Assembly (NCBI RefSeq): GCF_030272615.1
Contig: NC_081408.1
Location: forward strand, 612,441,673-612,505,672
Reading direction: 5' to 3'
Origin: Cryptomeria japonica
Lineage: Eukaryota; Streptophyta; Pinopsida; Cupressales; Cupressaceae
Length of the DNA stretch: 64,000 bases
Shown: positions 36,251 through 47,472 of the stretch, piece by piece
Layout: each line of letters opens with the position of its first letter
How positions within the stretch are numbered: the first letter of the stretch is position 1
Notes under the pieces: generated by a model
The model's input: the letters and a program-made list of their open reading frames with translations, nothing else
Told to the model about the DNA's origin: nothing
Database searches by the model: none
Program-made: the position numbers and the translations under genes

Positions 36251-37342
36251 GTGAAGTAACAATAATGGTTCCCACTTTTTTGCCACTTTTGACACTGAGA
36301 TGAACATTTTTAAAATAATCTTCAACTTCCAAGAACTATAACTTTTAAACTATTAAGAATTTGAAGATGATGTAAATTAGTGATTTGTAGCGTTTTGTCT
36401 GTAGATTCTATATTTTTTTTTTCAAACTTTTTTGAAGGATTTTTTTTTTTAAATTTTCCATCTCCCTCGAAAAGTAGTTTTTTACAACAAACTACATTTT
36501 TAAGAGTGATGTGCCTCCTGAAACGCATAATTTTTTTTCTATAAATGATAAAAAACTCAATTCTTTCGAATTTTAGTTTGTAACATCAATATCCAGGGCT
36601 TGCAGTTGGTTTGATAGTGATACATTGAATATTTTTCATTTTATTAAGTTTTGAAGTTCGGCTAGTCATAATTCAAACATAGGTTTAAGTTTGAACACAT
36701 AACTTGTTCTATATATATTGCAATTCAAGTTTTTTTTGTTAGAAAGAAGACATCAATACTTGGGGTATAGATATTTTTCAGAATTTTTTTGAATTAGTTT
36801 CCTATTTTTCCCAATGCGTTGAACATACATGTTCATGTTCGGTGAAAAACCAATATTCCATAAAATTAAAAAAACAAGAACATAATAAATTCACAATGTA
36901 ATTAAATTGTACTTGTTGGAAAGCTTGCTCTGAGTACTACCATCTTATATTTTTGGGTTATCAAGATTATTTCATTTGTGTCTTGAACCAGAGGTCCGAA
37001 GGCAAAAATTTCTTAGAACTCTGAAAAATTTGGGGAGAGACCTCTAACAAGCGGGTTCAAACGAACACTGGTTCGAGCGAAGGGGGGTCTGATCTTCACT
37101 TGAACCCCCTAGGCAAAATTATGACACGCACATTCATATAATGGCCAGGTTCGAACGAACCCAACCTTTTGTAATTATTGACATTCATTTGAACCCAGGC
37201 TGACCCAGTTTTTTTTTTTAACATTTTAGTACAGTCGTATAAATATACATAATTTTTTTCATTTTTTTACACACAAAAGATTAAAACAATTCTCATTTTT
37301 GGATGAAAGAAGACATTTGAAAATTATTTTAAGGGCAATAAT
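36250..37342. other. AT-rich upstream region of the DDE-type gene
   Basis: No coding signal. It contains T runs (36410-36450) and, at 37045-37200, several GGTTCGAACGAACC-like motifs. It may include the 5' end of the transposon that carries the gene at 37343-58621; I could not define its terminal repeat. Confidence 0.4.
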
Positions 37343-37475
37343 ATGAAGATATTTAGAGGTTATTTTAAAAGCATGGGGAACAAGAAGAGAAGGCAAAATA
37401 AGACTTCAAGGAATCATTCTCCCAAAACAGAACAAAGATATCAAGAACAAAGAAGGCAAAGATATCATGATGCAA
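37343..37475 (+). pseudogene. DDE-type transposase-like gene, exon 1
   Basis: Short basic exon. ATG at 37343 or, more likely, 37373 (MGNKKRRQNKTSRNHSPK...). It ends with a GTATGT donor at 37476 and leaves one base of a codon. The acceptor at 39625 (TGTGCAG) restores the frame. A Lys/Arg-rich N-terminus followed by an RRQRYHDA segment would suit a DNA-binding or nuclear-targeting start. The exon call rests on splice sites and phase only. Confidence 0.5.
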
Positions 37476-37970
37476 GTATGTATTTTTATTTTTATTTCTA
37501 TTTAATTTTATATGTATTACGTTCCAAAAATTGTGTTTATTTGTTAGTATTAGTTAGATATTTTTTATCTAATATTTTTAATGAAAATTATTTTAAATAA
37601 TATTAATTAAATTAATTTAATTTATATAATAATTCTATCTTAATTAATTCTAAATGATGTTATTTTTATTAAATTTATTCAAAATAGTAGGATTAAAAAT
37701 AATCTTGTTTTAATTAAAATTAATTATGCTTTAATTTGAAATAATATCTGTATTTGCAAATTTCAAATTCCATTAACTTGCTTGTTGTGTAATTGACATT
37801 TTCTCCCCCCCTTAAGTCCATTTATAATAGGTCATGGTTTTAATTTAAAGTTTAGATCTTTAGGACCCCTCTCTTTCCCATTTATTATTTATAATTTATA
37901 ATTTAATTTAGATAGTCCATAAATATATAATTTAATTTAGATTTTGTAACCATGTGTCTTTATAGTTTAG

Positions 37971-38631
37971 CAAACACTTCAATTGGCGCTCTAAAATTAA
38001 CAAACTTATCTTTTGTGTCTTCGGCAATAGGCTCTTGTTGTTTTATCCTTAGAAAGGGGCTTGCCTCCCGAGTAGCCCTTAAGGCTCGGTGAGAGGGACT
38101 GACCCAAAGTGGTAACAAGCTAAAGCCAAGCTCTTCCAAGCCACTATAAATAAATGTGTTTGTGACGAAAGTTGCGAGCAACGGGTGTTACATGCTGCTA
38201 TAAGGACGTTATGACTCCCCATAAACCATATAGAGCACAACCTCTATAGGCTGGGAGGCCTTCTATTTAATGGAGCGTGACACGTTGCTGATTATAGCCA
38301 CCTGAATAGATGCCCTTACTAGACACCTTTTGTGTTAGAAGACAAAAACCTTCTAGTTGTTGATGCAGGAGGTCGAACCTCTAAAGTGGCTCACATTCTT
38401 ACAGTTCTTAGTAGAGATACAAAGTTCGCCATAGGGAGTTTTCATGGGGACTGGTGCTTGGCTTGTCCGAAGAAGTGAGTGTCATGGAGGGGAGCCAGTG
38501 GGGTCGAGCACCTAAGTATTCGCTCTGAATTATGTAACTCGGGGTAACCCCCTAAGTGAGATTCAACAACTATTGTCTCGTCCAGCCCTAGGTTTTGTGC
38601 TTGCATGATCAAAACAATCAAACACTTTCAA
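37971..38631. repeat. GC-richer island of unknown identity, flanked by short direct repeats
   Basis: Roughly balanced base composition against a very AT-rich surround. No frame encodes a recognisable domain; the minus-strand frame 37960-38181 is probably chance. CAAACACTTCAA at 37971 and CAAACACTTTCAA at 38619 flank it as near-identical direct repeats, as a target duplication would. It could be an inserted dispersed repeat, an LTR fragment or organelle-derived DNA; I cannot decide. Confidence 0.45.
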
Positions 38632-38649
38632 AGAAACAAACATTGTGTC

Positions 38650-39545
38650 TTCTTTGTTTTCAAGTGTATGCAAAAATATTTCACATTATACTTGAGTCCC
38701 CTTAAAACCTATATTATGTGATACTAGGACCTATTATGTGATATTAAGACCTATTATCTGCGATAATACCTAGATCTTAAATATGACATAACAAAACCTT
38801 TTATGACATAATAGAACCTATTATGACATAATAGGTCTTATTGTGACTTAATAACATGATCACGTATGCAAAAACATTTCACATTATATACTTGAGTCCG
38901 GGCCTTATGACCTATATTTATGATATATATTAGGGCCTATTATGTACATGTGATAAATTAATGACCTATTATCACATAATTTAGGTCTTAATATCACATA
39001 CATAATAGGTCCTAATATTTGCATAATATAGGTCTTAAGGGGAGTCAAGTATAATGTGAAATGTTTTTGCATATGTGGTCATGTATTAAGTCATAAAATT
39101 AATAAGACCTATTATGTCATAATTTAGGTTGTAACTTATATCATATTTAAGACCTACTTAATTTAATGTGATAGGTCCTTTAATATCACATAATATATCT
39201 GTCTTAAGGGGAGTCAAGTATATTAATGTGAAATGTTTTTGCATACGTGGTCATATTAAGTAATAACAAGGCCTATTATGTGATATTAGGACTTATTATG
39301 TGACTATAGGTCTTAAATGTGATATAAATTTAGAGCCTATTATGTCATAATAGGTTCTATTTATATGACTTGACATATGCAAAAACATTTCACATTATAA
39401 TCAAGAGTCCCCTTAAGACCTATATTACACAGATCATATTAGGACCTATTACATGTGATATTAGGAGGTCTATTATGCAATAATAGGTCTTAAATATGAC
39501 ATAATAGTCCACCTGTTATGACATAATTTTTAGGTCTTACGAAAT
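38650..39545. repeat. Nested inverted-repeat array built on CCTATTATGTGATATTA
   Basis: A core of about 40 bp (TATGCAAAAACATTTCACAT then TATACTTGAGTCCCCTTAAG) occurs five times: forward near 38667, 38867 and 39373, reversed near 39030-39080 and 39204-39245. Between cores, GGACCTATTATGTGATATTA and its reverse complement occur many times, along with short palindromes such as CCTATTATGACATAATAGG. The array lies inside intron 1. Confidence 0.9.
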
Positions 39546-39625
39546 GTCTTGAAAATTTGGTTTCAAATTAAACTTGGAATTTCACTGCATTAAAAATATT
39601 ATGTGTCATCTTAAATTATGTGCAG

Positions 39626-41603
39626 AATGGGCTCAAGAAGAAGGGAGTTCTAAAGTAGGAGTCGAGACAAACAAACCCGTTGAAGAACATAATATAGTTG
39701 ATGAACATAGGGAGGAGCTTTCCCAAGTTTAACCAATGGAGGTTGAAGGAGAGGGGTTAGACTCCTTACCTCCTACCACCAGTATGGATGAGTATATTGT
39801 GGATCTAGCTAAACAGGTGAAGAGGAATATTTCTTATAAAAATTTAGATCATTTACTTGAAATGGATGTGGATGAGTTGAAACGTCTCAAAGAAGAACCT
39901 AGACATACTAAAAGGAGGTCAATGAATAAAAGTTCAAAAGAAATAATGTCTCATTTCTACAATCTTAATACTGCACTAGAGAAAGCTCAATTGCTATCAA
40001 TTGTACTTACTCGTAAAGACTTAATAGATCCACTGAAATTGTTGGGTATAGATACAACAAGTCAAAAGAGGAAAACTTCTCAGCTACAAAAATCTATTGT
40101 TGAAAATGTTAAGAAAGGTTTGGTGAACATTGGTAAAAAATATCGAACAGTAGATAAGACCATTTCAAGAAGAGTGATGTTGACATCTTTAGTAAATGAA
40201 ATATTTCCTCAAAAAAGACAAATCTCTTCACTGTCATCTGAGTTTGGTTTTAGTGGAAGGACATTATCAAAATATGTTAAAAGGAGAAAGAGTTTGGATG
40301 ATACTACCTCAGAAGGGAATTGGGCAATTATGTGTAGAGCTCCTCATTCTGATAGAATTGAAGATGTTGTTAATTTTTTGGAATGATAATAATCATCCTT
40401 CATCAAATAGTAGAGATGTTATCAAGCAAAGGATTGGCCCTGGTCGTTATGATCTCCATGTAAAACATTGGTTAGAAACAACAAAACATGAATTGTATGT
40501 GTTGTTTACTAAAACAAACCCTCATATAAAGATTGGACAAACCATGTTTGAACGGTTAAGGCCATATTATGTGAAGGTAAACAAAGTCTTTGAAACTTCT
40601 TGTTGTCGTTATCACATTGAATTTGATCTGTACTATCAGGTGTTTCAAAAGATTAGAGAAGATAGTGATGGAGATGATAATGCAACTGGTCAAATAAATT
40701 GCATAAAAGGAATTTATGGAACATGCAGCGAGTTGGATAAATTTACTTTGAGAGATGAAGATATGGACATGAGGAAGATGGTAAATTGCAAGAGTTACAA
40801 GTACAAAAAATTTGAAACAAAATTTGGAAAGGAATCTACAAGGTTAGATTATGTAGAAGAGGAAATACCTATTGGAGCATTTATGAAAAATTTTCGTAAG
40901 TTGATAAAACCATACATATGCCATGGTTTTTTTGCTAAGTGGCAAGCAGAACAATTTAAAAGATTAAGAGACACTTTCCCACTTGGAACTATTCTATCTG
41001 TAGTGGACTTCACATAAAATTACTCTTTTGCACATCAAATAGAGATTCAATCAGAGTATTACTTTTCAAAGCAAATCACTATTATGGTGCATGTGTGTTA
41101 TCGACATGCACAAATGGATTTGGATGGTGTTGATAGTATATTTGAAAATCGTGTCATTAAGAAAGAGTACCACTTCTATATCAGTGATGATAAGGAGCAT
41201 GACAGACTTTTTGTACAACATTGCTTTAAGAAGTTTTTTGAATATTTGAAAGACAAAGGCATAACAATAGTTAAACATTTTGTTTGGTCTGATGGATGTG
41301 AGTCACAATTCAAATCTTTGAGGACATTGTATGCACTATGTAGATATCATCGAAATGAAAAAATACCACATGTTTGGAGTTTTTTTTAGAGTGTTCATGG
41401 AAAGGGTGAACATGATGGTGCAAGAGCTTGTAGCAAACGTGCTCTAATAAAGCATCAAATAAATTATACGGGAGATTGTATAGACGATGCACATGATGTT
41501 GTTGAATGGTGTAAGAAACACTTTGAGAAACCTAATTATCTTGGTGAATCATCATCGAGAACATAAAAATCCATTTCATATAGGGTGTTTTGGGAGATAA
41601 CTA
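39626..41603 (+). pseudogene. DDE-type transposase-like gene, main exon
   Basis: Frame from 39626 (acceptor TGTGCAG) to a GTACGT donor at 41604. Order: acidic start (one stop at 39730); Lys-rich helical region with KRQISSLSSEFGFSGRTLSK (about 40210-40270), which could be a helix-turn-helix; then, after a one-base T insertion in the run near 40375, VLFTKTNPHIKIGQTMFERL and a Cys/His segment. The nuclease-like core follows: VVDFT at 40999-41014 followed by a TAA stop and NYSF; EIQSEYYFSKQITIMVHVCY; HFVWSDGCESQFKS (about 41277-41318); FF, a TAG stop, then SVHGKGEHDGARA (about 41380-41430). The spaced Asp, Asp and a likely Glu at the TAG codon fit an RNase H-fold DDE enzyme. I recall similar DFxENY, SDGxxSQ and HGKGxxDG blocks in uncharacterised transposon-like proteins of animals and plants but cannot name the family. 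Confidence 0.65.
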
Positions 41604-41704
41604 GTACGTTTTCTCTTTTAGTGTTTTATTTAAATGTTTTTTTAATTTTTTAAAATGTTCCTAGTTCAAATGTTTTAATTTAACAACTTGATCTACATGT
41701 ATGT

Positions 41705-42035
41705 TTGTGTACACATGTACATTTTACAAATGTGGATAGAAGATCAATGCATGGATGCAAGAGTGTGGAGAGGACAAGATCTTTGCATTGTGTCATGAGT
41801 ATAGATAATCGCCCATGGACATTGTACACTAGGGATTATTCATGTTTTTGTTCTAATTGCATTTTAGAAAACTATGTTGATTGCAAGAACCAAGAGCTTG
41901 GATATGTTAGTGAATGGAAATTGGTGCCACTATATGTTTCTGACACATACGAGGATTCAAATGAGGATGAAATATTTGAAGACATTCCTTTAATTTATGG
42001 TGATTATGATCATATTTCAAGATTGATTAAAAAAG
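41705..42035 (+). pseudogene. DDE-type transposase-like gene, third exon
   Basis: The frame contains RSMHGCKSVERTRSLHCV and SCFCSNCI, a Cys/His pattern that may be a small zinc-binding C-terminal region, then an acidic stretch and LIKKG. The donor GTATAT follows 42035. The 5' boundary is unclear: an in-frame TAA lies near 41681 and no AG lies between it and 41705. Confidence 0.5.
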
Positions 42036-42175
42036 GTATATGACATACACATATATTTAAATTTTATATATATTCATTTCCTTAAAAAATGTTGCGTACA
42101 TGTAAATAAATTATATATAAGTTTTAAATTGAGTACATGATGTTTTAAATTTATTTAACTTGTTTCAAATTGTAG

Positions 42176-42304
42176 GAGATATTTTTGCAGTCATAGCAGA
42201 AGATGGAAATATAGAAGGTGTTAGTTATTATTTATTATGTTGCACATAAGAGAGAAAGAAGTTAACAAAATATGAAATGAGCGATGGAATGTCCTTTCCC
42301 ACAG
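42176..42304 (+). pseudogene. DDE-type transposase-like gene, fourth exon
   Basis: Acceptor TTGTAG at 42175; the phase matches exon 3 (split Gly codon). Reads DIFAVIAEDGNIEGVSYYLL, a TAA stop, then YEMSDGMSFPT, and ends at donor GTTTGA with one base of a codon. The phase matches exon 5 at 58413, again a split Gly codon. Confidence 0.6.
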
Positions 42305-43302
42305 GTTTGAACTGATTCAATCTATGTTTAAATTATTTTAAATAAATTTATTTTAAACATGCACACTATTAGTGAACAGATTTGCTCTTTGTTTTCAAAT
42401 GATTAATCTTAAACTCTGTTACCTTATTCTGAGAACAAATGATTCACTGAACAGTTGGGTAAGCGTTGTTCAAATCACTTCCCTCTAAATTTTTGCATAG
42501 GTACAGCTCCCTATCTTGGTTTTTCATGAAATGTGTTTTATTTTTATTTATATCTAAATGAAAGCTTTTAACCAGAAAGTGTGTAAGGCTGCCTATTTCA
42601 TTCTTGGATGAAAGGCTGCAACTTTTCTCATGTCTCATAAATAATGAAAGCTATTTCCTTAATTTTCAAAACATATAACTACAACAACTGAAACAAAGTT
42701 CAATATACTTCTTCCACCTAAACCAATAAAAGACGAACAGATTCAAGGAAAATAAATCCCCCCTCAATCATGAATCTTTTCTAGAGTAAACAACACATTC
42801 AAAGGAAAGAACATTAGAGGAATAATGAAATACTGCAATGAAATGATCAATTACTGTTACTTGATCGGATGAACATATGCAAAGACATGTTGTCTATTCA
42901 GATTCAAAATACATAGATCTTTCTTCTCCCCAAAAACAATATGATCAGATTTCATATATATATCCTTATGCAACAAATGCACAAAAATACATCTGCCAAT
43001 CTTTTCCAAAACAGATCTCAACCATTTGATTCTTCCTTTGATTAAGAATAGAAAATACCAAAACCCAAAAACTTCAGTCGAAGTTCACAGAATTAGTTAC
43101 TAAAATCTAACCCTTCTACCATTTGTTTTACTTAATTTATAGTCTAAACGGGGGAGGTCTACCTGAAAACTCGACCACTCCTCGATAAAACAGTTACGAA
43201 ACCAACAGAAAGTATTTTGGGACAGTTGTCCCGAAGTTTTTGCATAACTATAAGAAATGTTTTTAAAAATAAAGAAAACTAACCCTAAGTGAATGCATTA
43301 TG

Positions 43303-46300
43303 TCATATTCCATCATTATCATCTTCTCCGTCTTCGCGAGTGTCATGAGCAACTATGAGTTTCTGGATCATTGATTGGCTTGGGACTTTCATTGCATTGA
43401 GTTTCACCTTTGCTACTTCTTTATTCCACTTGTGTTGCACCATCTTCTCTAAGTACTTCGGTAGCTGATCATTCCCAATGAAAACCATAGATTCGATTCT
43501 AGCTACCTTGGTTATATCCTCCGGCGTGAAGCTACTCCTGACTCTGATCTTTTCCATGTTCAACTGGAAGGATTTGACTGCTTCCTGTGTGCTTGACCCA
43601 TAGATTCCTAACTCCCAATCATGATCAGGATTAACCACTTTATTATCCTTGACTATACTACTTTGCAAATCTTGGAGTTCATAGATAGAAGTTCTTGCAT
43701 CTGTAATTACCGATTGAAAGGTAAGCACCCACCACATGATAGTTTTCTTCAGCACGAAAAGTTGGCATTCATCAGCTACCAGCTTAATTGAATGTTCTGT
43801 CAGAAATCTAGTAGTCCCATACTCTTCGATTTTGGTAAACAGAGGTAGGACATTTTGCCATTTGTGCTCTTCTTTCTCCCACAGTACAAGCTGGTTTTGA
43901 ATTTCAGAAATCAGGCTTTGTACTTCATCACACAACTTTCGGGAGTCGGTAATGTATTTTTCACCATCTTTGATTACTTGTTCAATCCACTTCTCAACCG
44001 CTTCAACGATGCTCTTAGCTCGTTGAACTTGGTTCATCAACTTCTTGTTTTCCGGAGAAGTTGGGTCAAAATTCTCAGTGGAATGGGATATTGGAATTGC
44101 TCCAAGGCAACCGATACTATCGATGAATTGAGCCAAAACACTTATGTGTCTTTTAAGTTCTCTTTTCTCCCGTCCATCCTTCTCTGACCAAGTAAGCATT
44201 TTCTTCGTTGACACTTGGAAAAAATGGTTATCTGTATCCCTGCTCATCTTTCCCAACTCTACTTTTGTGATTTCAAAATCATCAGAACCGACCTCTTTGT
44301 TCTCATCTTTCGGTTTGTAAGAGGCAATTTCCGCTGTCCATTTACCAATTTCTTTGTCATTGTTCAGGTGAGTGGTGGTCTTGAACCTCTTTGGCTTTGG
44401 ATTCTTCTCAGAGTACCATGCAACCATCTCCTGAATTGGAATGGTCATAGGAAGAAAGCTCCTTTTCTTTTTCACTGAGGTTGTTAACCATTTAGGAGTC
44501 GTAGCAGAATGAGTAGTTCCTTCAATCATTTTTGGTGGTGGTGTCACAGCCATAGTCACTATTTGGGAGTCCAAAGCACAAGCAAATTCACCATCCAAAT
44601 CTTCAATTTCAAAGATCTGAGCCTCAAGCACGACATCTTTTACTCCCATATCCTTGACCTGGTCCATCTTCCTCTTGGCGACACTACATGATCAAGTATG
44701 TCGGGGGGTACTGAAATCTAGAGTTGGGCTAGACCTGCGTCTAGGCTGAGCTGACTTGATTTCCTTACCTACATAAACAAGAGCACTGTTAGAAGGACAG
44801 TTTGGTGAAGATATATTTCTTGCAGAAATGGACTTGGCACCTAGCTTCATTGCTTTCTTTTTAGCCACCCATGCCACAGTTTTTTCCATAACTTGTTCGG
44901 TTCTCAATTGTATCTCATCATTTTCCTCCTCATCCCAATTAATTCAGGGCATTTCAGTCTCTGCATGGGCTAAGTACCCTAGTTCAAATAGTTCAAGATA
45001 ATCCTCTTCAAGCCCTTTAATATCTAACCTTATTTGCAAAGAGATACATTGTTCCTGCACCAATCTCATGTTTTCTCTTTTGAAGACTTCAAGTTCATCT
45101 AAACAGTCTTCCCAGAAATCTTCTAACTGTGGCATGGGAAGATAAGGCATTAAGCCAAGGATTCGAGAAAATCCTTTATTGTCAAACCCTTTTCTTTCAG
45201 AATACAGAGTGAAATTAAAATTTCTAAGGTCTACTCCTATATTTAGTGCATCAGACATTGAATTACAAAACAACACTCCCAATTGTATGGGAAAGTGACC
45301 TTTCCACTTGTCTTTCGACTGTGCCTTTTTGATCATTGAGGTCAGCTGCTTGCATACTTTTGCTAGAACAAAACAATCAAAACAGAAATGAGGAAGCTTG
45401 AAGGGTTCCTCTTCAAAGTCTCCTACTCGTATATAGCAAAAGCATGGGAACTAGATGTAAAAACTACTGAACTTCTTAATCAAAGTCTGTGCATCATCTA
45501 AAATTCGTTTGGCCTCTGTACCCTTCAGTTCATGACACATATCACCTAGGAAAGCATTGTGTACCCTTCTGAAATCTTGTAGGGCATTGTCTTTTTGCAG
45601 CATTGGATAAAACTCATACACCAGAACATCTTCCTCAGTGGGCTGCTTGGGTATACCCGTTAACTCTTTAACATAGGCCAGACAATACAAAAGATATGAG
45701 GACATGAAGAAGTTTTGTTGAAACTGCTTGGCTAGACTCAACTGCTCTCTCATTGAATCAACAATTAACTCTGCCCAATCTAAATATTGTTTTCCTTCTA
45801 GAACTAATTGCACATAGCAATATATCCAATCATCAAAGCTATAAGCTTTGGCAGAACCTTTGGCTCGATGCAACAGAAGCATCACATTGTGGATAGGTGG
45901 CAACATGTGGTTCTTTTTAGGAATTTTAGTTAGCCTAGAACCACCTCTTTGAGGGACCTTCAACCAGAACTTCGCCACATTATTCCTGTGTCCGACTCTA
46001 TCTGCATTGAACTCACTGATTGACTGGGCAGGAGAGAAATTAGAAAACTGGTAATCCGACATCTTGAAAACTGAAGCAATTACCTCATGGTTAATGGCAA
46101 GAAGGGTTTCGCCATTATGTCTCTTAATAGTTTCAGATACAAGGTCATATCTAACAATACACTCCCGAACCAACTCTGGACAAGGAATTGTTGGAGGAAA
46201 GGTTGCGGCTTCTAAAAGTCCACTACTCAAAATCTCTATACAAAAAGACTTATCAACACCCTTGAACACCCTTTCTTTCAAATCTTCAAGGTTCTCTCCT

Positions 46301-46380
46301 TTCAGGTCAGTATCACTAACTATGGCTTCTGTGGACACCAAGATAAAGATGTTTCCAAACAAGTGCAGGGTGGACTTCAT
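43303..46380 (-). pseudogene. LTR-encoded ~1,025-codon frame, 3' LTR copy
   Basis: One frame from ATG 46380 to the stop at 43303. It is interrupted in this copy by TAG at about 45448, TGA at about 44944 and TGA at about 44689, so the last 454 codons (44667-43303) are intact. I do not recognise a domain. The N-terminal half has patterns seen in uncharacterised plant TE proteins: LVRECIVRYDLVSETIK, GETLLAINHEVIASVFKM, KAYSFDDWIYCYVQLVL, FFMSSYLLYCLAYVKEL. The C-terminal half is hydrophilic and helix-rich (LMNQVQRAKSIVEAVEKWIE, LCDEVQSLISEIQNQL). Same strand as gag-pol, upstream of gag in the 5' copy. None of its stops is shared with the copy at 54302-57378. Confidence 0.7.
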
Positions 46381-46594
46381 GATTTCAAAATAAGAAACCT
46401 AAATTTGATTGCAGTGAAACCTTCTATATGAGAAAAAATGCAAGGGAAAACACTAGAGAAAATAAGGAAAGACTAACCTTCACAGTTGTATAATCGGACG
46501 ATGGCTAGCAGTAAGAAAGACTCCTATCCAGGGATAACATAAACAAAAATCCAGCAGCAAGTAGCAAATGCAGAACACAAATGATTTTCATACC

Positions 46595-46885
46595 TTATTG
46601 AGAAAGGTAATGATACAGACACATTAAATGCAATGATTTCACAATTTCATTCCGAACGTGACAAATTGGTAGATTAGACTCCCGCATGCATGCATTGAAT
46701 GCATGGCGACATACTTTAAGAAACTGCCAATTCCCGAAATGTTCACTTATTTTGAAAAAGCCAAAGAATGACATCACTTTACAATATGGTTCTGCCTTTC
46801 CGTATTTAGCAACAAATGCACTTCTCAAAACATTAGAAACCGTGGGACCCACCAACATTGAACCTATATGAACATCTTGAACCAA
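46595..46885 (-). CDS. Short LTR frame (96 codons), 3' LTR copy
   Basis: An open frame kept in both LTRs (partner 57593-57883). No domain recognised. A GTATGA donor-like site follows it (near 46592), so it could be part of a spliced leader joined to the long frame. It may be chance. Confidence 0.3.
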   Translation of the reverse strand: MVQDVHIGSMLVGPTVSNVLRSAFVAKYGKAEPYCKVMSFFGFFKISEHFGNWQFLKVCRHAFNACMRESNLPICHVRNEIVKSLHLMCLYHYLSQ

Positions 46886-47190
46886 CTTCTTGAGTGTTCA
46901 AGTAGTTCAAGATGTACGCCACGTCAAACTATTGACCACTTGCCATGTTGAACATGTTGAGCATATTTGAACCCTTTGAACTCAGTTCAATAAGTTCAAC
47001 ACAAATGTTATATCACCAAACAGGAAAAACTTTATTAAAGAGCCGCTGTAAAACATTTAGAGAAAATGTTAGTATGAAAAACTTTTTCCTGAACACCTTG
47101 GAACCTATTGAACCTAAATGAAGCTGTTGAACCCAGTTCAGAATGGTTCGACACATTCAAGAAGTTCAATCAATTGTCTGAACTTGACTT
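46867..47190 (-). promoter_or_regulatory. GTTCAA/TTGAAC cluster in U3, 3' LTR copy
   Basis: About ten copies of GTTCAA or its reverse complement within some 320 bp, several in facing pairs, in the part of the LTR upstream of the long frame. The same cluster lies at 57866-58190. Confidence 0.55.
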
Positions 47191-47472
47191 AAACGACTAG
47201 AAAAAGGATTTGAGGACACATTAAGGACTTTAACCTAGGTAATATGGCATGAACTAGGACTCCAACATAAAAAGGAAAAGATGACCCACTCTCACCATGT
47301 GGAATAAATGACATGGTAACATTGGCTCTGACTGGGGATTTTATTTTTCAAAGGAAAATGCAAAGAACTCACAGACTTTGGTTTCGTAGAACAAAAAACA
47401 AAAGGGGAAAGGATTAGGGGGCACAACCAAAAACACCTAGACTACTATATACAAGTGACTCAAACACAGGAT

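Larger units (their letters stand above)
37476..39625 (+). other. Intron 1 of the DDE-type gene
   Basis: GT...AG, 2,150 bp. Contents: AT-rich DNA (37476-37970), a GC-richer island (37971-38631) and a dense inverted-repeat array (38650-39545). Confidence 0.5.
42367..47321 (-). repeat. 3' LTR of the giant-LTR element
   Basis: Reading on the minus strand: about 0.94 kb of U3-like DNA (47321-46381) with a dense GTTCAA/TTGAAC cluster; the long reading frame (46380-43303); then about 0.94 kb without a gene (43302-42367). The terminal TG at 42367 has become TA. Confidence 0.93.

Noticed and set aside
37971-38590. Ribosomal or tRNA gene in the GC-richer island
   Set aside because: I could not build a tRNA cloverleaf or recognise an rRNA core; left as unknown.
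38650-39545. CRISPR-like array
   Set aside because: Repeats occur in both orientations with no constant spacer length, in a plant nuclear context.
43855-44691. Plus-strand open frames (also at 54854-55690) conserved in both LTRs
   Set aside because: They lie antisense to the long LTR frame, which has the better length and open-frame record. Conservation follows from LTR duplication.
47395-47425. Plus-strand purine run taken as a polypurine tract for a plus-oriented element
   Set aside because: Gag, pol and the strong primer site at 53343-53362 all give minus orientation, and the run is not adjacent to an LTR in the needed position.
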